A DNA stretch of 64,000 nt from DASUPK01 sp963833375 (GCA_963833375.1 CAWHXR010000010.1:434001-498000); one strand, 5' to 3'. Counted from the stretch's first letter, positions 17,321 to 26,465 are shown. Notes: generated by a model not told the origin, from the letters alone. A program made the numbers and translations.

Positions 17321-18178
17321 GCGACGGGGACGGGTCGGGTCGAAGCTGAAATCGGGCGGAGACCCGAGGCCGAGGTCCAGGTCCGGCCTCTTGAGCGCAT
17401 CGCTCAGCGACGGGGCCTCGAGCGCTTCCGACTGCGGGTAGAGGATCTCGTCGAGATGCATGCGCCAGACCCGCTCGATCTCCCGCATCCGGGCCTCGAA
17501 GGCGAGCTCGAGGTTGCCCCGCGGGCCCGCGCGGTGAAGTCGTGAGGCCATCCGCACGCAGGCATCGGGGCCGCCGTGCCGGTCGAGCATGTCGAAGATC
17601 GTGCCGCCGAGGATCAGGGCGTCGCGGCGGCTCGGCGGGAACGCCGGGCGCTCCCCCTCCCGCAGTCTCGTGATCACGGCGGCGCGGAACAGGGAGGTCT
17701 GGCCCGTGAAGTACTGGGCCGCTCCCTCGATCAGCCAGGCCCAGCGCAGGTAGGTGATGAAGCGGCGCGGGGTCCACATCGGCGGCATCGCCGGGTTGTT
17801 CGCCGCCAGCACGATCTGGCAGTACATCCGCTCGGCGGTGCCGCGCAGAGCGCGCAGCGAGTCCTCGCCGGCGGAGCGCCGCTCCATCCAGGAATCGTTC
17901 AGCGTGTGGATCTCGCCGGCCATGGGCCAGCCGGCCAGGTAGCGCCTGGCGGCCGGCGCGGCCGACCAGCGCACCGCCGGCAGCAGGGGGTGCGCGGCCG
18001 AGAGCCAGGCCGGGTTGTCGTGCAGGATGACCGTGACGTTCCCGGGGGCCTTGTCGAAGCGGTCCTCGAGCCGCAGCCGCAGGTCCTCGAGCGAGTCGAG
18101 GACCCGGTGGGCGCAGGCGAGGTCCGCGTCGTCGTGACGCGCGGTGAAGCTCAGCGAGTCGGTCTCGATCCAGGTCAT
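17216..18178 (-). CDS. Peptidase-MA-like protein, probably lacking the zinc site
   Basis: About 285-320 residues. RWAWLIEGAAQYFTGQ near 167 matches the WlxEGxAxY block of gluzincin (peptidase MA) proteins, whose Glu is the third zinc ligand, but the usual HExxH is replaced by RRFITYL, so catalysis is doubtful. VTVILHDNPAWL and LGGTIFDMLDRHGG are also typical of the fold. The last 35 codons are antisense to the transmembrane helix of the gene ending at 17320 and look artificial; a frame shift near 17330 would end the protein at 17310 instead. No signal peptide. Confidence 0.6.
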   Translation of the reverse strand: MTWIETDSLSFTARHDDADLACAHRVLDSLEDLRLRLEDRFDKAPGNVTVILHDNPAWLSAAHPLLPAVRWSAAPAARRYLAGWPMAGEIHTLNDSWMERRSAGEDSLRALRGTAERMYCQIVLAANNPAMPPMWTPRRFITYLRWAWLIEGAAQYFTGQTSLFRAAVITRLREGERPAFPPSRRDALILGGTIFDMLDRHGGPDACVRMASRLHRAGPRGNLELAFEARMREIERVWRMHLDEILYPQSEALEAPSLSDALKRPDLDLGLGSPPDFSFDPTRPRRSRGELVEDEDQQRRESHRDQYADREPERRPDPRQ

Positions 18179-18237
18179 GGGCGGGCCCCGGGCGGTCCTC
18201 CCAGGCTACTCGCGTGCCCCGGCGTAGATTCGGCGGC

Positions 18238-18311
18238 GGTGTTTGTGGCCGCCGATTGTGGAGCGGTGTCCGTGGCCGCCGATTGTGGAGCGGTGTTTGT
18301 GGCTGCCCTTC
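18238..18311. repeat. Intergenic tandem repeat, 27-bp unit, about 2.7 copies
   Basis: Units start at 18238, 18265 and 18292 (GGTGTTTGTGGCCGCC then GATTGTGGAGC); the second has one change and the third degrades after 15 bases. The core TTTGTGGCCGCCG resembles the 28-bp array at 36706-36815. Confidence 0.8.
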
Positions 18312-19225
18312 TATCGGCGGGCGCGGGCCCGCTCCAGCTCGAGCTCGGTGCTCACCCCAAGCTCGACGAGTGCCTCGTGCGCCTCTTCCAGGCTGGCCGC
18401 GGGCGAGACCGCCGTGGCCAGTGGCACCCCCGATTTCGCCGCGCCGGCCGGATCGAAGAAGAAGGTGAGGGCACCGAGCGGACCGAGCTCGACGTCCCTT
18501 CTGCCGCCCCGGATCGGGACGCTGCCGCGCTCACCCCGCGCGCAGCGGGCCGCCTGCAGGCTGGCCTCGGTCGGCACCACCTCGGCGGCCGCCTCGACCA
18601 GCTCGCAGGCCCGCGGGGTGAGGCCCCAGGCGCCGAGCAGGGCGCCGGCGGACTGGAGCTGAGTGATCCGCTCGAGCACCTCCTCGGGCGTCAGCTCCCC
18701 GTCGCAGCCGGGCCCGTAGACCGCCGCGATCACCTCGCCGTGCCAGCCGAGGTCGGATTTCGGTCGCTCGGCGCCCCTCTGCAGGAACAGGGTCGCGGCC
18801 AACACGACCGCGTCGCACAGCGGACTGGCCAGTCCCGGCTCGCCGCCGTGAGCCAGCACGTCCCCGCCGACGTCGAGCACCATGATCGCGTCGCACTCGA
18901 GCTCCGTCGCCGCCTCAGCGAGCCCGATGGCCAGGGAGCGCGGGCCCCCGTTGATGTCGAGCAGCAGGGTCGGCTTGCCGAGGTGGCCCGCCATCCGGGA
19001 CTCCGAGAACTCGACTCCGTCGACGCTCGTGGTCCCGCCCTCGGTGAGCACCGCGGCGGAGCCGCACCGGTGGCCGCCGCGAATCTCGTCCAGCGAGCGG
19101 GGTCCCGGCCGCGGATCGATGGGCGAGCGCTCCCAGGCGACGCCGCCGAGCACCCAGTCGGTCTCAAGCGCTTCGAGCAGGTCCGTCACGGCGAGGGCGC
19201 CGACCACGTCACCGCCCCCGCCCAT
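18311..19225 (-). CDS. DUF1152-family protein
   Basis: About 304 residues with the glycine-rich start MGGGGDVVGALAVTDLL and a conserved GGPRSLAIGLAEAA, IMVLDVGGDVLAHGGEPGLASPLCD segment typical of DUF1152 (phosphoribosyl- or nucleotide-like Rossmann proteins of unknown role). The coding pattern continues nine residues upstream (AERALLIG) but no ATG, GTG or TTG is found there in frame, so the true start is unclear. Its start region abuts the DUF1802 gene on the same strand. Confidence 0.75.
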   Translation of the reverse strand: MGGGGDVVGALAVTDLLEALETDWVLGGVAWERSPIDPRPGPRSLDEIRGGHRCGSAAVLTEGGTTSVDGVEFSESRMAGHLGKPTLLLDINGGPRSLAIGLAEAATELECDAIMVLDVGGDVLAHGGEPGLASPLCDAVVLAATLFLQRGAERPKSDLGWHGEVIAAVYGPGCDGELTPEEVLERITQLQSAGALLGAWGLTPRACELVEAAAEVVPTEASLQAARCARGERGSVPIRGGRRDVELGPLGALTFFFDPAGAAKSGVPLATAVSPAASLEEAHEALVELGVSTELELERARARR

Positions 19226-19277
19226 GCCGATCAGCAGGGCGCGCTCAGCGTCTCTCAGTGCCTGCAGCGGCAGCCGC

Positions 19278-19903
19278 TTATGCGAGGACGAGCTCGCCCT
19301 GGCAGATCTCGCGGATCGCCCCGGCGGCGCGCTCGAACTCCTCGTCGGCCATCACCGGCGTTCCCTCGAAGGGAAGATCCCGATCGATCTCGACCCACGA
19401 GCGGCAGCCATGGTGCTCGTCCTTGACGCGGACGGTCACGGGCCGCGGGATCCGGTGCACCCGGAGGAGCAGGACGTGCAGCGGGTGGTTCCGCTTCCAC
19501 GCGAGCCGCTTCTGGGCGTAGTCGGAGGTCCAGATGTGAAACGGCGTCAGTGCCTCGACGACGCGGTGGTCGTCGGTCGTGAAGTGATCGGTGATCTCGG
19601 CCCAGCTGCGGATCCGCACCCGGTCGGGCTGCGGGATGCCGCCGTCCTGGAGCAGCGCCCGGGGGGCGGCTCCTCGTCGGGCCAGACGCCCTCCTCGAGG
19701 GCGCGACGGAGCTCGGGATGGTGGGATTCGCGGACCAGATCGTTCCGCTGGTGGTCGAAGGTCGGATAGAGGAAGAACTGGTCGTGCTCGACCTCGAAGT
19801 GCTTGTTCTCCTCCCGGATTCCGCCCTTGCGCAGAGCGACCAGCTGCTCGCCCTCCGCCAGCGCTCGCACGGTCACGGCCCACTCTTTGAAAGCAATCGG
19901 CAT
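19278..19903 (-). CDS. DUF1802-family protein with one frameshift
   Basis: The first part, FKEWAVTVRALAEGEQLVALRKGGI then FFLYPTFDHQRNDLV given here in pieces, is the DUF1802 signature; the second part, RIRSWAEITDHFTTDD to EICQGELVLA, continues in another frame. A run of six C near 19663 (minus strand CCGCCCCCCGGG) is the switch point: one extra C restores a 208-residue protein. Function unknown. Upstream of DUF1152 and probably co-transcribed. Confidence 0.75.
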
Positions 19904-20045
19904 GAGAATTAGGTAGTGATCGGATTTGGTTCGAAGACGGGGGCGGGATGCTCCTACATCTGACGGGTCCCGCTGTGGCGGGCCCTTGGCTCATCGGAGC
20001 CCCCTCGGAGGCGAGCAGTCTAGAGGACGAAGTGGGCTTTGACAA

Positions 20046-20069
20046 GGCTTGTGATCGTTTGTCACAAAC
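20046..20069. promoter_or_regulatory. Overlapping palindromes, candidate operator
   Basis: GTTTGTCACAAAC at 20057-20069 is a perfect 13-bp palindrome, overlapped by TTGTGA (20049-20054) and TCACAA spaced 7 bp apart. It lies in the 267-bp gap between the DUF1802 gene start and the hyuB stop, where no gene is visible; the rest of the gap holds only a GGGTCCCGC/GCGGGCCC hairpin near 19970. Confidence 0.4.
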
Positions 20070-20170
20070 TCAGAGGCTTAGTTGTAAGTGTCGGATAGCC
20101 CATTCCCATGCGGTGCGAATCCTGGTTGACCGGCCAATCGACGCACGGAGCGGAAATTCGCGAGCGATCG

Positions 20171-21730
20171 CTAAGAATTTGGTTCGGAGCCGTACCCACC
20201 GCCTCCCGGGGTCTCGATCCGAAGCCGATCGCCCGGTGAGAGCCCTCCCTCGCCCTTCGCGGGGATCGGCAGGCCGTTGAGCAAGTCGACGCCGGGCGCG
20301 CCGGGGTCGCCTCCCTCGCGGCCAGGCGGGGCATGGCGGCGTCGCTCGGCGATCAGCGTGAACCGCATCGGCTCGGTCGCCTCCAGCTCGCGGACGATCC
20401 CCTCGCCCCCGCGAAATCTGCCGCGGCCGCCGCTGCCGCGCCTCACCGAGAGCTCGCGGACCAGCAGCGGGAAATCCGTCTCGAGGGACTCGATCGGCGT
20501 GTTGAGCGTGTTCGACATCGCCACGTGCTCGGCGCTCGGCCCGTCGGCGCCCGGGCAGGCTCCCTGGCCGCCGCCGATCGTCTCGTAGTACGTCCAGTCC
20601 TCGCCCGAGAGCGTCAGGTTGTTCATCGTGCCCTGCCCGGCGGCACCCACCGGGGCGAAGGAGGCGAGGGCGGCGAAGACCAGATCGGCCACCCGGCTGG
20701 AGGTCTCGACGTTGCCTCCGACCACGGCGGCGGGGGGAAGCGCGTTGAGGAGCGACCCCGATGGGGCGCTGACGGTCACCGGCCGCCAGGCGCCGGCCGA
20801 CGGCGGCGCGTCCGGATCGCAGACGACGCGGACGGCGTAGAAGCACGCGGCCTTGGTGACCGAGAGCGGGCAGTTGAGGTTGCCGGCGACCTGCTCGGCG
20901 CTGCCGCCGAAATCGAGCTCGAGCGAGTCGTCCCGCACCGTCGCCCGCAGGCGGAGGGCGATGTCCCCGTCGCGTCCCTCGAGCAGGTCCTCGGCGATGC
21001 TCTCGCCGTCCGGCATCTCCGAGAGCGCGGCCCGGGTACGCCGCTCCGCGTAGTCGAGGATCTCCGCGGTCGCGGTGCGGAGGAGGTCGGGGCCGTGGCG
21101 CTCGGCGAGCTGCCGGAGCCTGCGGATCCCGGTCAGGTTCGCGGCGCGCTGGGCTCGCAGGTCCGCCAGGCGCTGCTCGGGTCGGCGCATCTGGCCGGCG
21201 AGCTCGCGCAGCTCGCGGTCGTCGGCCCGCGTCGGCGGGATCACCACGCCCTCCTCGTCGAGGGTCACCGAGAGCGCCGGCATGCCGCCCGGCGTGGGCC
21301 CCCCGATGTCAGCGTGATGCGCGCGGCTGGCGGCGAAGCCGATCAGCGAGCCTGACGAGGCCGGCCCCGGACGCGAAGCGGAGGAGCCGGCGGACATGAA
21401 TATCGGCGAGATCAGCGTGATGTCGGGGAGGTGGGTGCCGCCTCGATAGGGGTCGTTGAGGATCCAGAGATCGCCGTCGCGGTGCTCCTCGCCGACGATC
21501 GCCGCCACGGCGTCGGGCATCGAGCCGAGGTGAACGGGGATGTGCTCGGCCTGCATGATGAGCTCCCCCTCCGGATCGAAGAGGGCCGTCGAGCAGTCGT
21601 GGCGCTCGGTGATGTTCGGCGAGTGAGCCGAGCGGATCAGCACCGCGCCCATCTCGTCGCAGGCCGCCCGCAGCGCGCCGGTCATCACCTGCAGGGCGAC
21701 GGGATCCAGTCCCTTGGCCGGCTCGGTCAC
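20171..21730 (-). CDS. hyuB: Hydantoinase B / oxoprolinase HyuB subunit
   Basis: A 519-residue HyuB-family protein that pairs with HyuA to hydrolyse hydantoins, 5-oxoproline or related cyclic amides using ATP. Family blocks are present: LIRSAHSPNITERHDCSTALFD given here in part (RSAHSPNITERHDCS), LNDPYRGGTHLPD, FAASRAHHADIGG, and the C-terminal GGGGYG. The protein sits on the same strand 67 bp after hyuA, the gap being filled by an interspersed repeat. Substrate cannot be told from sequence. Confidence 0.9.
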   Translation of the reverse strand: MTEPAKGLDPVALQVMTGALRAACDEMGAVLIRSAHSPNITERHDCSTALFDPEGELIMQAEHIPVHLGSMPDAVAAIVGEEHRDGDLWILNDPYRGGTHLPDITLISPIFMSAGSSASRPGPASSGSLIGFAASRAHHADIGGPTPGGMPALSVTLDEEGVVIPPTRADDRELRELAGQMRRPEQRLADLRAQRAANLTGIRRLRQLAERHGPDLLRTATAEILDYAERRTRAALSEMPDGESIAEDLLEGRDGDIALRLRATVRDDSLELDFGGSAEQVAGNLNCPLSVTKAACFYAVRVVCDPDAPPSAGAWRPVTVSAPSGSLLNALPPAAVVGGNVETSSRVADLVFAALASFAPVGAAGQGTMNNLTLSGEDWTYYETIGGGQGACPGADGPSAEHVAMSNTLNTPIESLETDFPLLVRELSVRRGSGGRGRFRGGEGIVRELEATEPMRFTLIAERRRHAPPGREGGDPGAPGVDLLNGLPIPAKGEGGLSPGDRLRIETPGGGGYGSEPNS

Positions 21731-21736
21731 CGGCTT

Positions 21737-21799
21737 CGCCTCACAACGGGTCGCTGCTCCAACTCAACACGGGTCGCTCCTGCGGTGCGCCCTCGCATC
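21737..21799 (-). repeat. Interspersed palindromic repeat, copy 2 (partly duplicated)
   Basis: On the minus strand TGATGCGAGGGCGC opens the element, and its TGA is the stop codon of hyuA; GGAGCGACCCGT closes the first part and a second partial end (GAGCAGCGACCCGT) follows. Fills the hyuA-hyuB gap. Confidence 0.75.
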
Positions 21800-23777
21800 A
21801 TCGGAGCACCCTCGCGCTGATCGTGCCCGCCTCGTCCACGGAGGCGGTCCAACCGGGGGGGAGAACCAGCGTCGCCTCGGGGAGCTCGAACACGCAGGGT
21901 CCCTGCGCCTCGAAGCCGCCCCCCGGCTCGCCGCGAAGCACCCGCGTCCTCACCCAGGTGCCGTCGAAGCGCGCCTCGCGCTCCCCCTCGGCGACGTTCC
22001 CGTCACCGGCCGCCCGCGGACGCGGCTCCGGGCCAGGCTCGACGGCGGCCACCCGGATCGTGACCAGCTCGAGCTCGCCCTCGGGGTCCTGGTAGCCGTA
22101 GCGGGCCTCGTGCTCTCGCGCGAAGTCCTCCGCGAGGCGGGCCGGATCGGGCTCGGCCGGGCCCGGGATGGGCAGCTCGAAGGCCTGCCCGCGGTAGCGC
22201 AGCTCGTAGACCACCTCGAGCTCGGCTCCCTCCATGCCGCGCAACAGCGGCTCGCTCAGCGATGCGACCTCGGAGGCGATCCGCTCGGAGTCGATCTCCC
22301 CGCCAGAGAGCAGGACGGTCCGGGCCGTGTCCCGCCGGTGGCCGGCGGCGATCAGGCCGAGCGCAGAGAGGACGCCGCTGGCGCGCGGGCAGACGATCCG
22401 CGAAATCTCCAGCTCGCGAGCGAGGGCGGCGGAGTGCATCGGTCCCGCACCGCCGAAGGGCAGCAGGGCGTAATCCCTGGGATCGACGCCCCGCTCGACC
22501 GTCACCACCCGCAGCGCCCGGATCATCTCCTGATTCGCCACCCGGGCGATCCCCTCTGCCGTCTCGATCTCGCCGAGGCCGAGCTCGTCACCGAGGGAGG
22601 CGACCGCCCGCCGCGCCGCGTCCACCTCCAGGGCGACACCGCCCGCGAGCACGGACTCGGGCGAGAGGTAGCCGAGCAGCAGGTTGGCGTCGGTGACCGT
22701 CGGCTCGGCGCCGCCGCGCCCGTAGCAGGCGGGACCGGGCTCGGCCCCGGCCGACCGCGGGCCGACGCGCAGGGCGCCGCCGGCGTCGCGCCAGGCGATC
22801 GAGCCGCCTCCGGCGCCCACGGTGTGGACGTCCACCATCGGCAGTTGGATCGGCCGACCATCGATGTCGCGGGCGTCGGTGCGCCGGACCTCCCCCGCGT
22901 CCACCACGCAGACGTCGCAGGAGGTCCCGCCCATGTCGATGCCGATCGCGTCGGGTTCCCCCGCCGCGGTAGCCAGCAGGGCGGCGCCGACGGCGCCACC
23001 GGCGGGCCCGGAGAGCACGCTCCACGCCCCGGCGCGCGCGGCCTCCGCAGCCTCCGCCGTGCCGCCAGAGGAGCGCATCACCTCGGGCCTCGGGAGTCCC
23101 CTGCTCCGGCAGGCATCCGTGAGGGCGGTCAGATAGCGGCCGAGCAGGGGGGAGAGGTAGGCGTCGATCACCGTGGTCGAGAAGCGCTCGTACTCGCGGA
23201 AGGCGGGCAGCACCTCATGCGAGGCCGAGACGTGGACGCCCGGCAGCTGCTCGCGCAGCGCCTCGGCGATCCGCATCTCGTGGCTCGGGTCGCGGAAGGC
23301 AAAGAGCAGGCAGACCGCGATCGACTCGGCCTCGCAGCCCCGGATCCGCTCGATCAGGCCGGCGAGCCCAGCGTCGGTCAGCTCGTCGATCACGCCGGTC
23401 GCCCCGATTCGCTCGGCCGCTTCGAACCGGAGCTCGGCGTCGACCAGCGGGCGCGGCTTGGGACGGCAGGGGTGGTAGAGGCTGGGCCGGTTCTGGCGCC
23501 CGATGTCGAGTAGGTCGGCGAACCCCCGGGTCGCGACCAGAGCCGTCCGGGCGCCGCGCTCCTCCAGCAACGCGTTGGTGCCCACGGTCATCCCGTGCGT
23601 GAACGCCTCTACGGCAGCCGGCTCGGCGCCCGCCCGCTCCAGCACCCCCTCGACGGCGGCGATCACCCCGCGCGACTGATCCTCTGGCGTGCTGGGGACC
23701 TTGGCCGTGTGCAGGCGGTCGCCATCGAGCAGGGCTGCGTCGGTGAAGGTCCCGCCGACGTCGACGCCGAGCAGCAT
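21798..23777 (-). CDS. hyuA: Hydantoinase A / oxoprolinase HyuA subunit
   Basis: A 659-residue ASKHA-fold ATPase subunit. The N-terminal phosphate motif GVDVGGTFTDAALLD, THGMTVGTNALLE near 80, the second phosphate motif IGIDMGGTSCDVCVV near 285, GAGGGSIAW, and GPACYGRGG match the family throughout. With HyuB downstream it should form an ATP-dependent cyclic-amide hydrolase. A TAGCGT box ends six bases before the ATG at 23777, suggesting leaderless translation. Confidence 0.92.
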   Translation of the reverse strand: MLLGVDVGGTFTDAALLDGDRLHTAKVPSTPEDQSRGVIAAVEGVLERAGAEPAAVEAFTHGMTVGTNALLEERGARTALVATRGFADLLDIGRQNRPSLYHPCRPKPRPLVDAELRFEAAERIGATGVIDELTDAGLAGLIERIRGCEAESIAVCLLFAFRDPSHEMRIAEALREQLPGVHVSASHEVLPAFREYERFSTTVIDAYLSPLLGRYLTALTDACRSRGLPRPEVMRSSGGTAEAAEAARAGAWSVLSGPAGGAVGAALLATAAGEPDAIGIDMGGTSCDVCVVDAGEVRRTDARDIDGRPIQLPMVDVHTVGAGGGSIAWRDAGGALRVGPRSAGAEPGPACYGRGGAEPTVTDANLLLGYLSPESVLAGGVALEVDAARRAVASLGDELGLGEIETAEGIARVANQEMIRALRVVTVERGVDPRDYALLPFGGAGPMHSAALARELEISRIVCPRASGVLSALGLIAAGHRRDTARTVLLSGGEIDSERIASEVASLSEPLLRGMEGAELEVVYELRYRGQAFELPIPGPAEPDPARLAEDFAREHEARYGYQDPEGELELVTIRVAAVEPGPEPRPRAAGDGNVAEGEREARFDGTWVRTRVLRGEPGGGFEAQGPCVFELPEATLVLPPGWTASVDEAGTISARVLR

Positions 23778-23783
23778 GCGGCG

Positions 23784-23789
23784 ACGCTA
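23784..23789 (-). promoter_or_regulatory. -10 box of hyuA
   Basis: TAGCGT on the minus strand, six bases before the ATG, no ribosome binding site between. Confidence 0.45.
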
Positions 23790-23820
23790 CACAAGGCCGC
23801 GGCCACGAGCGGCCGCTCGA

Positions 23821-23864
23821 GCACGACGAAGGCCCCCGCGCGGAGCGAGGGCCTCGCGCCGTGC
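23821..23864 (-). terminator. Hairpin after nadB
   Basis: Nested arms GCACG/CGTGC and AGGCCC/GGGCCT enclose a GC-rich loop directly after the nadB stop codon. There is no T run, so this is a likely but not classical terminator. Confidence 0.5.
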
Positions 23865-25306
23865 TATCCCCAGTGCTCCCAACGGAGGGCGTCGCCGGCA
23901 CAGAGGATGTGGCGCCCGTCGAGCTCCGGCCTCCGCTCCGGGAACTCCAGGCGCCTGTGCGAGCCGCGCGACTCCTCGCGCTCCAGGGCGAAGCGCGCGA
24001 TCAGCCGGGCCAGCGGATAGGGATCGTCGAGCAGCCGCTCGAGTCCCTCAGCCCTCCTCAGTGGGCCGGCGAGGTTCCAGACCGCATCCCTGGTCTCCGC
24101 CGGGGGCGGGTTGAAGCGCCATTCCGTCGGTTCCGCCGCCTCTCCGGGATCGGGCTCCGCGGAGGCGGCGGCTGCGGCCCTGGCGCCGAGCACGAAGCAC
24201 TCCGTCAGCGAGTTGGAGGCGAGGCGGTTGGCGCCGTGAAGCCCGGTGCAGGCGCACTCGCCGACCGCGAACAGCCCTCCGAGCGTGGATCGTCCCTCGA
24301 GGTCCGTCGCGATCCCGCCCATCACGTAGTGGGAGGCCGGCGACACCGGGATCGCCTCGCCCGCCGGGTCGAAGCCGGCAGCGCGCAGGGTCTCGAAGAC
24401 GTTCGGGAACCGAGCCTCGCTCAGCTCGCGCATGTCGAGCATCACGTGATCGGTGCCGTCGCGCTCCATGCGGTCGAGCACGGCGAGCGTCACCTCGTCG
24501 CGCGGGGCGAGCTCGTCGGTGAACCGCTCGCCGTTCGCCCCGAGGAGCGTCGCGCCCTCGCCGCGCACCGCCTCGGTGACGAGCAGCCCGTCGAAGCGGG
24601 TTCCCGGCGCCGCGAGGGCGGTGGGGTGGAACTGGCAGAGCTCCAGGTCCGCCAGCTCGGCGCCTGCGGCGTGTGCCATCACCGGCCCGGCGCCGATCGC
24701 ACCCCAGGGGTTGGTCGTTCGGGCCCAGAGCGCCGCGGCGCCGCCGGTGGCCAGGATCGTCGCGCGAGCCCGGATCCGGCCGCCGTCGGTGAGGACGCCG
24801 TGGCAGTGCTTCCCGTCGCTCCACAGCGCCACGGCGGAGGTCTCCTCGATCACTTCGATGCGCTCGTCCTCGCCCGCCAGGGCGGCGAGCCGCTCGGTGA
24901 TCCGGCGGCCCGTGCCGGCGCCGCCGGCGTGGACCACGCGACGGCGGGAGTGCCCGCCCTCGAGTGCGAGCGAGAGATTGCCGTCCGGGTCGCGGTCGAA
25001 CTCGACGCCGCGCCGCTCGAGCTCGGCCACCACGCCGGGCGCCTCTCGGGCGAGCAGCTCGGCCGCGGAGCGCCGGCAGGAGTGGCGACCGGCGGCGAGC
25101 GTGTCCTCGACGTGGAGCTGGGGCGAGTCATCGGGCCCGATCGCGGCCGCGAGGCCGCCCTGGGCCCAGAAGCTCGAGCTCTCGCTGAGCGGCTTACGCG
25201 AGACCATCGCCACCCGGGAACCGGCGTCGGCGGCGGTCAAGGCCGCGTAGAGGCCGGCGGCGCCCCCGCCCACCACCACGACGTCCAGGTGCTCGTCCGG
25301 CGTCAT
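23864..25306 (-). CDS. nadB: L-aspartate oxidase
   Basis: FAD enzyme that oxidises L-aspartate to iminoaspartate, the first step of de novo NAD synthesis. 480 residues. The dinucleotide motif VVVGGGAAGLYAAL, SSSFWAQGGLAAA near 43, HTHQ-equivalent RRRVVHAGGAGTGRRI, EFHPTA-type CQFHPTALAAPG, ASHYVMGGIATD, GECACTGLHGANRLASNSL (active-site block) are all present. nadA and nadC are not in this window. A TACGGT box precedes the ATG by ten bases. Confidence 0.92.
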   Translation of the reverse strand: MTPDEHLDVVVVGGGAAGLYAALTAADAGSRVAMVSRKPLSESSSFWAQGGLAAAIGPDDSPQLHVEDTLAAGRHSCRRSAAELLAREAPGVVAELERRGVEFDRDPDGNLSLALEGGHSRRRVVHAGGAGTGRRITERLAALAGEDERIEVIEETSAVALWSDGKHCHGVLTDGGRIRARATILATGGAAALWARTTNPWGAIGAGPVMAHAAGAELADLELCQFHPTALAAPGTRFDGLLVTEAVRGEGATLLGANGERFTDELAPRDEVTLAVLDRMERDGTDHVMLDMRELSEARFPNVFETLRAAGFDPAGEAIPVSPASHYVMGGIATDLEGRSTLGGLFAVGECACTGLHGANRLASNSLTECFVLGARAAAAASAEPDPGEAAEPTEWRFNPPPAETRDAVWNLAGPLRRAEGLERLLDDPYPLARLIARFALEREESRGSHRRLEFPERRPELDGRHILCAGDALRWEHWG

Positions 25307-25317
25307 CGGAGCGGGAA

Positions 25318-25326
25318 CCGTACTGT
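25318..25326. promoter_or_regulatory. Divergent -10 boxes of nadB and the deacetylase
   Basis: TACGGT on the minus strand (25323-25318) ends ten or so bases before the nadB ATG. TACTGT on the plus strand (25321-25326) ends six bases before 25333, where the deacetylase frame should open. The two hexamers overlap in a 26-bp gap. Confidence 0.45.
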
Positions 25327-25332
25327 GCCGTC

Positions 25333-26346
25333 ATCCGAGGGCTCTACCTCCGACACCCCAGCTCGTTCGACCACGACACCGGCGGCCACCCCGAGAACGC
25401 CAGGCGGCTGACCGCGATCGAGGAGGCGATGTCGGAGCGCGATTGGCTCGGGCTCGAGCTGCTCGAGGCGCCGGCGGCGAGCCGCGAGCAGCTCCAGCGG
25501 GTCCACGCCGCCGCCCACGTGGACATGATCGAGGCCCTCTCCGCCAAGGGCGGGGGGATGATCGACCTGGACACGGTCGCGAGCGCCGGGTCCTGGGAGG
25601 CCGCGCTTCACTCGGCCGGCGGCGCTGTGCACGCGACCGAGCGGCTGCTGTCGGAGGGCGGCTTCGCGTTCTGCGGACTCCGTCCGCCCGGGCATCACGC
25701 CGAGACGGATCGGGCGATGGGCTTCTGTCTGTTCAACAACGTCGCCGTGGCGGCAGCGCACGCGCTCGACGCCTGTGATGCCGAGCGGGTCATGGTGTTC
25801 GACTGGGACGTCCATCACGGAAACGGCACGGAGGCGATCTTCTACGGCTCCTCCGAGGTCCTCTATTCGAGCATCCACCAGAGCCCGCTCTATCCCGGCA
25901 CCGGAGCGGCGACCGACTTCGGCGCCGGGGAGGGGGAGGGCTACACCGTCAACCTGCCGGTCCCGCCGGGCGCCGGCGGCGATCAGTTTCGCTCCCTGAC
26001 ACAGCACGTCGTCGCCCCGATCGCCCGGGAATGGCGCCCCGGCCTGCTCTGCATCTCGGCCGGTTACGACGCGCACCGGGACGACCCGCTCGCCAACTGT
26101 GAGCTCGACGACGCCGCCTACTGGGAGATGGCGGCGACCATGCGGGACCTGGCCGGGGAGTTGGGCGTTCCACTCCTGGTCTGCCTCGAGGGCGGGTACT
26201 CCCTCGGCGCCCTCTCCCGCTCGGTGGTGGCGACCCTGGACGCACTCTCCGGCGACGGCGCTCCCGGCGAGGCGCCGGTCGAGCCGGCGGCCGCCTACCG
26301 TGAGCGCCTCGCCCGCTTCTGGTCCGGGCTAGCCAGCCCGGCGTAG
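25333..26346 (+). CDS. Histone-deacetylase-family amidohydrolase (AcuC/APAH-like)
   Basis: A zinc deacetylase of about 337 residues acting on acetyl-lysine or acetylpolyamines. Visible signatures: RPPGHHAETDRAMGFCLFNN (catalytic His pair), VFDWDVHHGNGT (zinc Asp and His), SAGYDAHRDDPL (second zinc Asp) and LEGGYSLGAL. The first ATG is at 25429, but family similarity (FDHDTGGHPENARRL) begins 32 codons earlier. No ATG, GTG or TTG opens that part: the frame has ATC at 25333, placed where a leaderless start would be expected behind TACTGT. A base error or a one-base shift from GTG 25325 is possible. Confidence 0.88.
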   Translation: MRGLYLRHPSSFDHDTGGHPENARRLTAIEEAMSERDWLGLELLEAPAASREQLQRVHAAAHVDMIEALSAKGGGMIDLDTVASAGSWEAALHSAGGAVHATERLLSEGGFAFCGLRPPGHHAETDRAMGFCLFNNVAVAAAHALDACDAERVMVFDWDVHHGNGTEAIFYGSSEVLYSSIHQSPLYPGTGAATDFGAGEGEGYTVNLPVPPGAGGDQFRSLTQHVVAPIAREWRPGLLCISAGYDAHRDDPLANCELDDAAYWEMAATMRDLAGELGVPLLVCLEGGYSLGALSRSVVATLDALSGDGAPGEAPVEPAAAYRERLARFWSGLASPA

Positions 26347-26465
26347 CCGTAGCTCTGCCTCGGTCCCGGCGATCTCGGCCGCGAGCGTGATCAGTGCCCG
26401 CTCGTCGATCTCGCCGCTCTGCTGCAGCTCGAGAGCGATCGCTCCGAGGGCCCCCTCTCGCTCAT
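26329..26465 (-). CDS. Possible 45-residue gene coupled to the coiled-coil gene
   Basis: An ATG overlaps the stop of the coiled-coil/HhH gene (ATGA). As written it gives 24 codons ending at 26391. If the following GGGGG run were six G, it would encode 45 residues ending in ELQQSGEIDERALITLAAEI and LRLRRAG, with a stop at 26329 that overlaps the deacetylase gene by 18 bp. The better-looking product depends on an assumed homopolymer error. Confidence 0.25.

Noticed and set aside
20039..20044. TTGACA as a plus-strand -35 box
   Set aside because: No -10 box lies at proper spacing and no plus-strand gene follows before the hyuB stop.
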